Assembly: GCA_037903355.1 (NCBI GenBank)
Contig: JBAJFE010000052.1
Coordinates: forward strand, 62,001 to 126,000
From: Trichuris trichiura
Taxonomy: Eukaryota; Nematoda; Enoplea; Trichinellida; Trichuridae
DNA length: 64,000 bases
Direction: 5' to 3'
Numbering within the stretch: the first letter of the stretch is position 1; every line of letters starts with the position of its first letter. The position numbers and the translations under genes were made by a program. Under the pieces are notes generated by a model. The model had not been told where the DNA came from, did no database searches, and worked only from the letters and a program-made list of their open reading frames with translations. Positions 45,201 to 55,648 of the stretch are shown piece after piece.

Positions 45201-45344
45201 TGTTTTGGGAGAACCCTACTATGTGAATCTGTTATAAATGGCTGAATGTCAATAAAATGTGGATTACGGGAAAAGCACAGAGCCAAACTGACCCATAATA
45301 AGCTTTCTTTTTCGTACTTTTAAGTCATTTTGTTCTGCAATAAA
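39253..45344. other. Upstream region of the calcium-channel gene, no gene recognised
   Basis: Six kilobases without a persuasive exon chain on either strand. It should include the promoter of the minus-strand calcium-channel beta gene. Simple repeats include (CAG)6 at 39760-39777 and a short AGCT repeat near 42084. Confidence 0.45.
39760..39777 (+). repeat. (CAG)6 microsatellite
   Basis: Six perfect CAG units followed by CAC, about 0.5 kb upstream of the calcium-channel beta start codon. Not within a recognised coding exon. Confidence 0.85.
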
Positions 45345-45891
45345 ATGACGAGAAGTGAGCAAATCAGCCGTGTTGTATTTGAAGAGGATGCAGCAAGAAG
45401 ATATCATCTCGCGTATGGTAAGCCCATTCTTAACGTTTATAAAAAGCGCAATTCAATAGTTTAACGCTCATACCTTCTTTTCAGCAGAAGTTCAGCACAT
45501 GAAATACGCTTACTGTGCTGCTCAGCCGGGTGCGTTACCACATACTGGCTAGGTTCAAGAATAATTGCTCTGGCGAAACGAAGCAAAGGTATTGATGAAG
45601 CAGCGGTTGCCCTAAGACATAGTTTTTATTAAGAATTCATTGACTTTCTATGGCGAAGGAAAATGTGCTTTTAGAAGGAGCGGATAGTTAACTTTCTTTC
45701 GGAAATTTAAAAATGTGCTTGAAACACGAAAGCCGTGAAGGCACTTTTCTTTGTTCGAAATTGATTTCCCATCTTCGTTTCCTGCAGGCTCTGAATGGGT
45801 CATCAGTTCAGTCCAACGCCGCTTGAGGAAGTGCATTGAAATTTATCACACCCTTCTTCCTTTCCTCTTAAGCAATTTGCTGCAGTTTTAA
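45345..45891 (+). CDS. Candidate small three-exon gene, 73 aa, unknown function
   Basis: I do not recognise the product. Exon 1 (45345-45417) begins at ATG and ends at the donor GTAAGC. Exon 2 (45485-45529) follows the acceptor CTTCTTTTCAG and ends at GTGCGT. Exon 3 (45788-45891) follows TTTCCTGCAG and ends at TAA. All junctions are phase 1 and the total is exactly 74 codons. The start reads MTRSEQISRVVFEEDAARRY, then a central HMKYAYCAAQPGSEW segment and a C-terminal RRLRKCIEIYHTLLPFLLSN that could form a basic-hydrophobic helix. There is no signal peptide and no known motif. The support is gene-like structure only: three good splice pairs in phase and no in-frame stop. It lies about 0.6 kb upstream of the collagen on the same strand. 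Confidence 0.38.
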
Positions 45892-46369
45892 AGCATCTTA
45901 ATTTTTGGAGCCTCAACACTGAACTGCCTAGTTAACGAACGTTTTCTGCTTACATGAAAATCGATTAGTTTCGACTACTGCCGTATGGAAGCGCACTTTA
46001 AAAATGGCAGCGATTTATAAATAACCACACTGTATGTGCATTGACCTTGACACGTAGTCCCATTGCCGCTCAGGGCTTACTAGGACATTGACAAACGAAC
46101 CAACTGCTGCATTAAGCATTTCTTCATAAGAAGGACATGGCTGACAGGAATGCATTTTCCTTAGGCGAACGAAGCAGGCATGACCGATATTGCCAGCAAT
46201 TCCTTACCTACTTTCCTAAAGCGTAATAGCCAAGAGAACTTCAAGAAATGTTTCCTACCACGCAGGCTGCTAAACCAGTTCCTCGACAGCAGGTCGCGCT
46301 ACTTGCCGCGACCTACTGCGCAAAGAACTACGGCCTTCGGTTCACCGATTATTAGCCGACTTTTCAACC

Positions 46370-46376
46370 TATAAAA
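46370..46376 (+). promoter_or_regulatory. TATA-box-like element of the cuticle collagen
   Basis: TATAAAA lies 90 nt upstream of the collagen ATG at 46466, a suitable distance for a core promoter with a short 5' untranslated region. Not tested by any transcript data. Confidence 0.4.
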
Positions 46377-46465
46377 CCTTATTGCGATCTTTCGGACAGC
46401 CAAAGAGTCGGCAATGGAAAAAGTCGATTTGCCGTACTCCTCCTTTGGAGCAACGAGAAGGAAAA

Positions 46466-48319
46466 ATGAAACAGGTAGGAAAAGTACTAGCGACTTCCAA
46501 TAGGCCTTCTTCATGGATATCATTGCTAGTTGATCCAGCAGTCCTAGCGGCATGGTCCGCAATTCTTGTCAGCGTATGTGTGATAGTGGTTTGCGCAATT
46601 GGGCTTCCAGTCCTCACTGGAACTGTCAACTCCAGGAAATACAGCTTGGACATTGAAATGATGGATGTCAAGGTATTCTCCGGGGACCTTAATAGCATCT
46701 TTCATTTTTATGCGAACAAACTTAACTTTCAGCAGCAAGCCGATAAATTATGGCTTGAGATGATGGCTCTGCACAGCAAGTTACGTAGCAAGCGACATTC
46801 AGGATATGGTTTTAAAAACTTCCTTGCTTAACCTTCATGGCAAGAAGCTTTTTAAGGTAGCCCAACTTTACCTAGTGGTCCAGTACTTCCGTACGCCGGA
46901 GGACAGTTTGGAGCACCGGCCAGGACAGGTTTTTAATTTTTCTGGTGAAAATATGCGAGCGTAGTTGAGGCAACTTTTCAGTGAGTCAAGTTGTATATCC
47001 ACCACCTTCGACCGATCAGCAATACAGTTCAGTAATGCAAGGTTCCTACGGGCAGACGATTGACCAGGGTCAGTTAGGAGCAGAAGATTGCAGTGAGTTG
47101 TTGTTCATGTTTTCGTGTTCTGCTGTTCCGTCTCTTATCTACTTCCTACCTTAGCGTGCCACCGACCAAACCTTTGCCCACCTGGTCCTCCTGGCCCGCC
47201 TGGGCAACCTGGACTTGATGGAAAGGATGGTTTCCCAGGGTACAGGACTAGCTGTTTGCCAGTTGAAAAGATGTGGGCATGGAAAATTAATTTTTAGTGA
47301 ACCTGGACTACCAGGACGCGATGGAAACCTAGTCATGGAAGAAGAGGAATGTCAGATATGCCCTCAAGGGCCACCTGGCCCGCCAGGACCACAAGGTGTT
47401 CGAGGTCCTGATGGTTTCAAAGGCCCACGTGGCCAACCAGGAAAGCCTGGTAATCTAGCATTAATATAGAAGTATTCAAACGCAAAAGCTGGCTGACTCA
47501 TTCTAGGTACACCTGGCTCTGACAATACAGAAGTTGGGTCACCAGGCCCTCCAGGTAAATCGTCTCGCTTACTAAGTCGTAGAAAATAAGCGAACAATTT
47601 TAAGGGCCGCCTGGTCGCGATGGAAATCCTGGTCCTCCGGGCTTACCGGGTGCTAACAGCGAAGGCGGAAAAGGAGAGAAAGGTAGGCACTTGTAGCTAC
47701 TTCGTACAGTAAATACGGTCCAGTGTGATTTGCTGAGTATGACTTAAAGTTTCTTGTGCAAAAAGTTGCCACAGTCTTCGTGACCTAATAGTTTTTTGAT
47801 TGCAAGGACGAACGCATTAATATAATGTTACGAATGTTCAGGCAAGCTTTGCTTCCCTTGAAAAAGTAGTAGGCTGGATGAACAAAGCTAGAAAGCATGC
47901 TATAAAAACAGGTGAATTGACTTTGTTTTTGCAGGACAGCCAGGACCACCTGGATTGCCAGGAGAACCTGGATTACCAGGTACTCCTGGAATGCCATATT
48001 CAGGACCGCCCGTTGCTGGTTACCCTGGAGCTCCTGGTCAACCAGGTGAACCTGGTCCTCAGGGCCCGCCTGGTCCACCAGGTCCAGCAGGTAGTTTGAT
48101 TAATTTCTAAGCCGGATAAGGTTTCATTTCATAAAAAACTTATCATCAGGTCCATTGGGAGAGCCAGGTCGAGATGGTCAGTACTGCCCATGTCCCACTA
48201 GGCGTCCTGCTGAACCACCACCTAGTCCGTATCAGCCTCAACAGCAAAGGCCGGTGATCATGGAAAACTTTGGACCGCCTGTGTTCCCAACTTTGCATCA
48301 TTTTCAACGAATTCTCTAA
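46466..48319 (+). CDS. Cuticle collagen, nine exons, 404 aa
   Basis: A structural protein of the nematode cuticle that trimerises by Gly-X-Y repeats and is cross-linked through cysteines. Exons: 46466-46808, 46857-46928, 46982-47092, 47155-47239, 47298-47449, 47507-47554, 47605-47682, 47935-48090, 48150-48319. They sum to 1215 nt with consistent phases. Seven of the eight introns are phase 1, mostly splitting Gly codons, so internal exons can be lost or gained without breaking the repeat. The N-terminal domain has a membrane anchor at about residues 25-50 and an RSKR processing site at 107-110. Cysteine pairs flank the triplets: [18 protein letters not shown], then [13 protein letters not shown], and a C-terminal YCPCP. 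The first exon is longer before the membrane segment than in collagen 2. An in-frame open stretch upstream of the ATG has no ATG of its own, so 46466 is taken as the start. Which C. elegans collagen it matches cannot be told by eye. Confidence 0.93.
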
Positions 48320-48418
48320 GTTGAACTATCGCGAGTCCAAAAAAAATAGATAATGTTGGGGGCGATAGCTAATGTGCGTAAAAAGTGTACGACTCTGTTC
48401 AGCAATCGAGTAAACTAG

Positions 48419-48424
48419 AATAAA
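48419..48424 (+). terminator. Polyadenylation signal AATAAA of the cuticle collagen at 46.5-48.3 kb
   Basis: AATAAA begins 100 nt after the TAA stop of the plus-strand collagen and is the first canonical signal after it. Confidence 0.55.
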
Positions 48425-50603
48425 AGCAGACTATTGCAGTTATTGTTGGAGAAAGAGAGCGTGTGATGATTTTTTCATCAAAATGCACAAAGACATGACT
48501 GCTAATTTTGCCTTCGTCAGCCTAGCAGAAACTAGACGGACGGAAACAGCGTACGACTGTTTCGGCAATTACATTAGTATTCAAGCGAGAATACTGCGGC
48601 TGAGAACAGCTCAATAGATTCAGTTTTGGTTGAAGAGAGAAATTCTCTAGTTGTCCTATTAATTTTTAGAATCGACGAAAGGCACTAGAAAAAATTTCAG
48701 CAAACGAGCGCAGGTGCACGTCTATTGCCCAGAGAGTATTTGCAAACACTTTTAGCTTAGTTATACCTAATAAATAAGGTCTAATGATGGAAATAAAAGA
48801 CTAAATTTGTTACGCACATATTATGAGACGTTGGTTCCTTTTGCAGCCGTCTGGCTCATTCTTCGGCTAGACTTTTGGGTTTTCATTACAAACCGTTAAC
48901 TAAAACCTACAACACTAATTAATAATAATTATACATTAGTGGAAAGTTGGCATTCTATTACAGCATCGTTCCTGAGAGAAGGGTACAATCTATGGCAACA
49001 GTATGCGGCCCTAACTGTTGGGGTATGTGTTTTATGAACAACAGAATTGGATACATATATGGATTATTCTTTTAACCTCGGCACGTAAAGAAAAGTCTCT
49101 TCCCCATTAGCAGCTGAAAAACCGTAATTTCAAAAATTGCACGATCGCCTAGTTTTGTTTTCTTTGAACAGAACATTAAAAAGCAAAACTCATGCGTAAT
49201 TAACTCGTCAGCAGTTTGGTTGCTTCAGACAGTTTCCTGAAAAGCCAGGTGAAGGCTTTGGGGAATGAGGATCATGTGAATATCAGGCTTCAGCTTTCAT
49301 TAAAACATCTTCCCTTGACGACTGGTGGCCGATAGTAAAATAATAATAAAATATTGAAAATTTTATTTTTATAGTTTTCAAGCTTCAGCCAAGAAGTTCA
49401 ATCTGCGTTTATTCGCTGAAGAAATGAACGACAGAAGACCTGAAAGCTGCTGAAGTAAAACTTTAATATTTTATCAACGATCAGCGATTTCTAAAAATAG
49501 CAATTTTGCACACGGCCGTTGTTAAGCGTCCACTCTTCGGCTAAGCTGTTTTGTTGGTCAAGATACTAAAATGTTTGGCAAAACGTTTCTTTTGGAAATG
49601 AAGTCTCTCCAGTAATGACAGTAATTTTGCAGGACTTAATTCTTTTCAAAAAACAGATCAGGCTATTATAAACATAAACTGTGTCGACGCAAAAAGTCAA
49701 GATCAGGCATTGTTCACATCCAGCTACCATTGACTTTGGTGCAGGTTTTATATTTCCTTTGGCGCTCTGTTTCTCCGAACTTCGAACATGAACAATGCTC
49801 ACAGACGGGAAGCTGAGCTTGCAATATGTTAAAGATAGTTCCGGTTGCACCTTTGCTCTGCAATGGTGCTTATGTTAATAGCTTCGTGTATGATTTTCAT
49901 ATCTGGATAAGCATCTTTCCACTGCTGGCTTGTCAAGAAAGAGAGGGAAGGATTTCATTTCCTTTTAAATCATGCCATTTAATTATGCCTTAACTGTCGT
50001 AGAGTGCTAATTCACGTGGAAAACTTAGTCGCATTTCGATGGAAAAGAACGAGAGTAGCACCTCAGCAGACAGGTGGTTGGATCACATTATATGCCGACT
50101 GATGGAAGAGCCAGCCGTCAGTTTCTCTAAGCTGACAGCTTAGCCACGCAGCTCCTGGGTTTGGCATTATGCCTGTGCATACCTCCGTTTCTCTTCTTGG
50201 CATAGGCGATGTTTACTCCTTTGAACGTTGGTTCCTGCTGGGAGATGTGCTCCTAGTCGTCTGTCAAAAGTGGTTGGGAAAGCGTTCCTTATGAACATCA
50301 GGCGTTGCATATGCTAGGCATTCATTCCCAATAATTGATTCGTTGTTGACATTGTAAAAGCCTTGTCAGCATACTCCACCTATGCTGTGGAGCGCGTTAG
50401 GTAGCACAGATGCTTCAATTAAGAAACGCTTCCAAACATGGGATGCAGCTTTCATCTTGCGCGTCCTCTCTTTCATTGTTTGTTGTTCATTTGCCAAATG
50501 TTTACAGCTCGGACTTGTGCCAGTTTACACACCTGCAGCTTAGAATATTTTGATTTGTTCAGATTTGCCTGCTCGCTGATTTACAGTTGAAAACAGTGAC
50601 AAC
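48425..50603. other. Intergenic region, no gene recognised
   Basis: No exon chain or recognisable family on either strand. The longest frame (minus, 49566-49850) has no homology I can name. Confidence 0.45.
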
Positions 50604-51117
50604 ATGGGCACGAAAGCAAGCGCAGCCAGAGACGTTAAACAGGTGGATATCAGTCTGGTAAATAGTGGTCAGTAGCGTTCGGTTGTAGTTTACAGCAGGA
50701 AACGGCGTGAACAAACGTTGGTGATAATAAGGACAACAAACGTTTATCCACTGCCGCAGCTAGTGTGCAAGCCCGTCGGCTACTTGGGTGGCATTAGTTT
50801 GTTGTACTGCCGTTTTGTTGTGACCACAATCACTAGCGAGCCACTGCTGCCGTTGAAAACCCCATTGTGATCCAGGATCGCAGGCGCGTGCGCATGTGGT
50901 GTTGACGGGTCAGAACGCCGACACCATTACGCAAAGCAAGCATGTGTTGTTGGACGAGAGAAGTAGCACTGCCGGCTTGGTTCCACTTGCATTAATTCCT
51001 CAAGAATTCGCAACTGGACAGTGCCAAGGCGCATCGCATTTAAGTGGAGGGAGCTTTCTCCCAATCGAGGATTTGACTTCCAGGCAAGCAGCTGTGAAAA
51101 CAGATGGCCCAGATTAA
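50604..51117 (+). CDS. Candidate N-myristoylated 101-aa protein upstream of the forkhead gene
   Basis: I do not recognise the product. Exon A (50604-50667) starts MGTKASAARD, which fits the N-myristoylation rule (Gly2, Ser6, small residues), and ends at the donor GTCAGT, a variant also used in two other genes here. Exon B (50876-51117) follows the acceptor CATTGTGATCCAG and runs to TAA. Joined in phase 1 they give 102 codons. Exon B is a 242-nt open stretch rich in polar residues (for example LTGQNADTITQSKHVLLDE and SLPIEDLTSRQ-like text) and looks coding rather than random. The gene would end 252 bp before the forkhead ATG on the same strand. Alternatively exon B is 5' untranslated sequence of the forkhead gene that happens to be open. 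The MG start and in-phase junction favour a gene, but modestly. Confidence 0.35.
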
Positions 51118-51369
51118 CCGTGACTGCAAGTTGTAGCTTCAGCAATCGTTTAAAGTGCACTTCATCAGTTTATAAGTTGGACGTTGTCTTAGTTCCATTA
51201 CCACTATTAATGAATACGTATGCTATCATCTAGTACGGTACTCACTGTTAAAGCTTTATTCTTATTTTCAACAGGCGTGTACTGACTCTTCCGTTTTGCT
51301 TGGACAACTATTCTCAGGATTACTTTTTCTGTAGCACCATTATTTACCAAAACTTATCAACTGTTGGAC

Positions 51370-52377
51370 ATGTCTACTGCTATTGATGAAACTGACCCTG
51401 ACGCCTTTACAAACGTCTATTTGTCCGAATCCGTTGGATTTTCTGCTGATTTTGCTGGCAGTGACCATTACTTTAACAGCGTTCAAGTTTCCTCGTCCAA
51501 GCAAGAAGAAGAAGAAACTGGAATACTAGTTTCTAATTTTGACGTAGAGGATCAAGCAGGTGACAACAGCAGTGACCAAAGTGGAGAAGGTAACATAGTT
51601 GTGCAGCCATCAAAAAAAGCTATCAAACGCTCCGACAAACCTCCCTATTCGTATATTGCCCTAATTGTGATGGCAATTGAAAACGCGCCCAGCAAACGTG
51701 CGACGCTGGCTGAAATCTACCAATTCCTCCAAGAGCGGTTTGAATGTTTTCGAGGATCCTATCAGGGTTGGAAAAATTCAGTGAGGCATAATCTTTCGCT
51801 GAACGACTGCTTCGTCAAATTGCCAAAGGTGGCAGGGAGAGCCGGCAAGGGACACTACTGGACAATAGAACCTTCTGCTGCTTGCCAGTTCTTTTTTGAA
51901 GACGGCTCTGTTCGTCGAAAGCCCAGGCGGTTAAGAAGCATAAAGACAAGTGCGTACGTTGACGGAGTCAACTTCGCTGCGCCTGAAAATCCTGCGCATA
52001 TTAAATATGCTCAACCGAAGTTGGAATGGAATCAAAGTGACTTGTTCAGCCAAACGGCAACATGTGCTCTTGGAATGGACAAGAGTCATTCCACCCCTCT
52101 ATCCTTAGTACCCCCGTGTGCCCCACCAGTGGTTCACTGCGCTGCCAATGGTAACCTGTGGATGGGTCCATGGCTCCATTCACCTGCAGGAAATATGTCC
52201 TCTATGCCTTCAATGCCGTCGCCCGACGAATTCGCCGTGCATCAAGGTGCCTATTATAGTTCGAATTCTTATGACATATCGCAAAATGCGCAACACCTAG
52301 CTCCCCACGTGACCTTTGGCACCAACCAGCTGAGTCAGGTGTTACCCAGATCTGCCTTCGATGCATACAGTGGCTGA
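51370..52377 (+). CDS. let-381: Forkhead transcription factor, FoxF class (LET-381 like), single exon
   Basis: A nuclear DNA-binding factor; FoxF proteins act in visceral and non-muscle mesoderm, and LET-381 does so in C. elegans. The first ATG of the open frame is at 51370 (335 aa). The forkhead domain covers about residues 89-183: [36 protein letters not shown], the recognition helix [33 protein letters not shown], then [15 protein letters not shown]. FoxF assignment rests on [27 protein letters not shown] and the FEDGS-RRKPR tail after wing 2, which parallels FEEGSFRRRPR of FoxF. The segment between TIEP and FEDG carries SAACQFF where FoxF usually has ASEFM, about one extra residue. An acidic, Ser-rich N-terminus and a Ser/Pro/Met-rich C-terminus flank it. 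The absence of introns contrasts with neighbouring genes. An AATAAA follows the stop by 175 nt. Confidence 0.92.
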   Translation: MSTAIDETDPDAFTNVYLSESVGFSADFAGSDHYFNSVQVSSSKQEEEETGILVSNFDVEDQAGDNSSDQSGEGNIVVQPSKKAIKRSDKPPYSYIALIVMAIENAPSKRATLAEIYQFLQERFECFRGSYQGWKNSVRHNLSLNDCFVKLPKVAGRAGKGHYWTIEPSAACQFFFEDGSVRRKPRRLRSIKTSAYVDGVNFAAPENPAHIKYAQPKLEWNQSDLFSQTATCALGMDKSHSTPLSLVPPCAPPVVHCAANGNLWMGPWLHSPAGNMSSMPSMPSPDEFAVHQGAYYSSNSYDISQNAQHLAPHVTFGTNQLSQVLPRSAFDAYSG

Positions 52378-52551
52378 TTAATGCAGGCAGTAGGACAGAC
52401 ATCTCAGGTTCCCTACGATAAGCAGATCACGGCTGAAAGGAACCAGTATTCATCGCTGTTATGTTCACAAACAGTTGGGCAACTGCGGCTCAGTGTTTCA
52501 GCCTCGCCAAGCGTTTTTTCTTTAATTTCAATTTCTCTTTACTACACAAGG

Positions 52552-52557
52552 AATAAA
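52552..52557 (+). terminator. Polyadenylation signal AATAAA of the forkhead gene
   Basis: AATAAA 175 nt after the forkhead TGA, in an otherwise non-coding stretch. Confidence 0.55.
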
Positions 52558-55500
52558 AGCAAGGCAACGAGAGACTGACTACTTACTTTTGTTTCTTGCG
52601 CTTCTTCATCATTCTGCCTTTCTAATGAGCCCGGACGTATTAGAGCCGAATGCTTCCGTTCTGAGCTGGGAGATATTCTTTTCCGCCGGCACAAACTGTC
52701 ATCCGTAAAACAGAAGCGACAGTTGCGAAACGAAAAGCCAGAAAAAGTGTTCTCCAAGGCGATTCGTATAAAAGGTATTTTATTATGAGATGGTTTCATG
52801 GCACAGTAACAAAGATTACTGCGTTTTAAGCTTGCTTAGCTTAGGTTGATTGCATGCTTTTAAATGGACAACTGACTTAACTTACAGAATTCATTAATAA
52901 ATATGCGTATTTACGGAATTTTTCCGTTTTTCTCTGGTTTTGTACCAACAAAGAAAACAGGATTCTTCAAAATGGGATGGAGTGTTTTCATCTGTCGATG
53001 GTCCTTATACGCCTATTTCTGTTTTTCTTTGTCGTAGTGAGTATTCGGAATTAAACGGAACAACTGTTCTACTAACGCAATAGTGAACGACTAATAGAGA
53101 AAAAGTGTAGAATGCAATTAAATCTATCCAGAACTTTCGGAACTCTTTAACTCCGCCGTCAGGAAAATGGAAATGGCGGGAAAATCCGTGAAAAGCTAAT
53201 CGATAAATGACCAACAAGGTACGGATAATTCATGTAGCGCAGATTTCGCTTTGCATTGTGGCAGTCAAAGGAAAGACACCCTGATTAGTACGATCAAATT
53301 GGATTGACCATCATGTAAAGTTCATTTTCTCGGCACACGGCTGTCTCCACATACATGCCCGCTCAAATTGATTAACTGAACGTGAAATACCGATGCCTTG
53401 AATTGAGACAGCTGCCTGCCTACTTCTGAAGGCTAATTATTTACAGTTCAACAGTATAAGGTGAGTGAACGTGTGCCTGATCAAATAGCTTACCAATTAA
53501 TTCTAAAGCCTATGGTCCCTAAGAAAATACCCAATTTTGGATGAGGAGTCGGCGCTAAAGAACAAAACGACTTGTAATCGACAAGGGGTTCAAAACGTAA
53601 ACATAGCAAGACGTTTGATGGGAGAAAAAAGCGAAATGATATGCCCAATGAAAGGCACAGTTTACAAGACTCGTCATGAAAAAATGAGGATTATCGCTTC
53701 TACATTATTTACTTTCAATGAATCTCTCTCTTTCTGTATTGACCCAATTCGACCCTGCCAACATTTTCGATACGTATAGTATTCTCATTGTCTGAACGTT
53801 CTGCAGCGCTTAGCCTTGAAAATGAAGCAAAGGGACGCTTGGAAAACTTCTTTAGTTTTGAAGTGATCTTTAGTGCCAAACAAACCGTATTTTCCCTTTA
53901 TTAGATGAGGTTTTGTCCACTCTGCGCCCTATGGTCGTACTGCAAATTTGCCGGCCATACTATTCTGCCTTTATGCAAGCTTAAGCCTCAAACTAAGGCT
54001 TGTATTTTAGCGCAGGCTTACGTAAGAGCAAAATAGGATAGGCAGAATGCTTGACAGTAAGGGCAGAACAGGATGGCCGCATGCTTTCTAGAAAGGAACC
54101 TGCTTTTCTCTGACAGCAGGCTGTATAAATGGCAAGACCCCTTAGCGAACGCTATCGGGTTACGTAACGGTACAGTGTAGATCCGATTAGCATGCCGTAG
54201 GCTCATACGGACTTGTGACAATTAACGGACTAATGTTGCAGCAACAGTGGAGTACAATATTGTGGTACTCTATGAGGAAAGGTCTGTGCCCAGATGGAAT
54301 TGTTTAAGGGGTTTTGTTTAGGAAAACCTAAAATTATATTTTTCATTTTTCTGCCACAAAGAGTCACACCGTCTAGTCTAAGATTAAAAGCGCTTCAAGG
54401 CGAGCAATAAAAGTTACTCTATTTGTTACGTTCAAGATTACGTGATGCTCAGGTTGTCTGTAACCTGCGAGTGATGGAGAAAACTTTGGCAACATACTGA
54501 TGTGTTGTAATGTTTGATAAAGACTCTAACAATGCCCTACGCCTTCCTTCGTAACAGAGAAGAAACTCGCCTAAGATTTCCTCGTAGAAGCTAGGATGAC
54601 CTGTATCGAAATCGTGTACTGTGTAGTTGCATAATGACCCTATCAACAAACCAAGCGGATACAGGTTGTTTGAGCACAGCGTTTGATCGTAGCCTGGATC
54701 CTACTTCAAGTTCCGTTTTGAGAGGGTACCTTCACTTTAAACTTAAGGCAAAATCTAGTCCTAAACGTGGGTAGCAGTCAATGGTTCATGGGCCAACTAC
54801 CCGTCTTCACAGTGTCTGTTTACTCCAGTAAGGGGTCACCACACATGCTGGGGACCGCAACTCTTGCCACAATGCATACTTATCTTAGTCTGCCAGGAGT
54901 ATATTAATGCCATTGTGCCATTCGCATTATCACTTGCCGGAAATGCTCCCATATGAAATTGAGCTGATTGCTTACTTTTCTTTTAACCTGGCGCTGTGTC
55001 CTTCATTAGCAGTGCCCATTTTAGACAGCAGACCAGTTGACCGTAAGCAAAAGTCCTATATGATCTTTCAACTTCCCTAAGATTATTTGCACTCTAAATT
55101 TTACTGAAGCTTTTAAAAGCGCGGCGGCTCGCTGGTGGCAGCTTTTACAACTGTATGTCCACTCTAGCATACTTCCGTACGAAGTAATGAAAAAGATTCC
55201 TCTGTTGGCAGAATTTGTGCGACTACATTACTTCAAAAGGGAGAGCTGCTCCAGCTATGCGACATAATCAAAGACGTACTACACATTGCGCATCAAGATA
55301 GTTTCTTTGAGAAATATATTTGTTCTTACTTGATTTGCACGTACAGTAAGAGGAATACATTACTTTTAGGGTTTTAAAATTGTCCTTGCCATATCTCCCC
55401 ATGAATGACCATCGTCCATCGGAGCGTTTGGCCGGAGTGCCGCCATTGCTTTTTAGTTTCTGAAAAAAATTCAATGAATACGTGCATTTGCAATGAACGA

Positions 55501-55648
55501 TGTCTGGGATCTGTTCTTTGTTGGAAGCGTTTTTTACATGGACAGCACTATCTTGAATTCGTGGGTTGCAGGCCATGATGGCAAGAGTTTTTTTCTTATT
55601 GCGATAGTTCGATTGCCTTTTTCTCATTGGTGCTCGTTATTTTTGCAG
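52558..55648. other. Interval before FIBP; contains its missing first exon
   Basis: The first coding exon of FIBP should lie here, ending in phase 1 and encoding a segment like the conserved DEDVYxLWLDGYS of the family. I searched by eye and did not find it. A 64-codon plus-strand frame at about 52570-52785 rich in Arg and Lys, without an ATG, is unexplained. A candidate peptide exon on the minus strand is listed separately. Confidence 0.4.
55364..55459 (-). CDS. Candidate amidated neuropeptide exon (W...GRYamide type)
   Basis: A 96-nt minus-strand segment is bounded by a strong acceptor (GAATTTTTTTCAG) and the donor-like GTAATG. It is open throughout and in one frame reads ...PAKR SDGRWSFMGRY GK D.... 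A dibasic KR, then 11 residues ending in RY, then Gly-Lys is the layout of an alpha-amidated peptide. The ending W-x3-GRY-amide resembles the luqin/RYamide group (W-x3-GRF-amide in molluscs, RY-amides in arthropods and nematodes). The signal-peptide exon and the paired cysteines expected downstream were not established, and the segment sits where FIBP's first exon might be on the other strand. Treat it as a hypothesis from one motif. Confidence 0.2.

Noticed and set aside
46180..46374. 65-codon plus-strand frame just upstream of the collagen
   Set aside because: Ends at the TATA-like element, does not join in phase to the collagen or the upstream candidate gene, and resembles no family.
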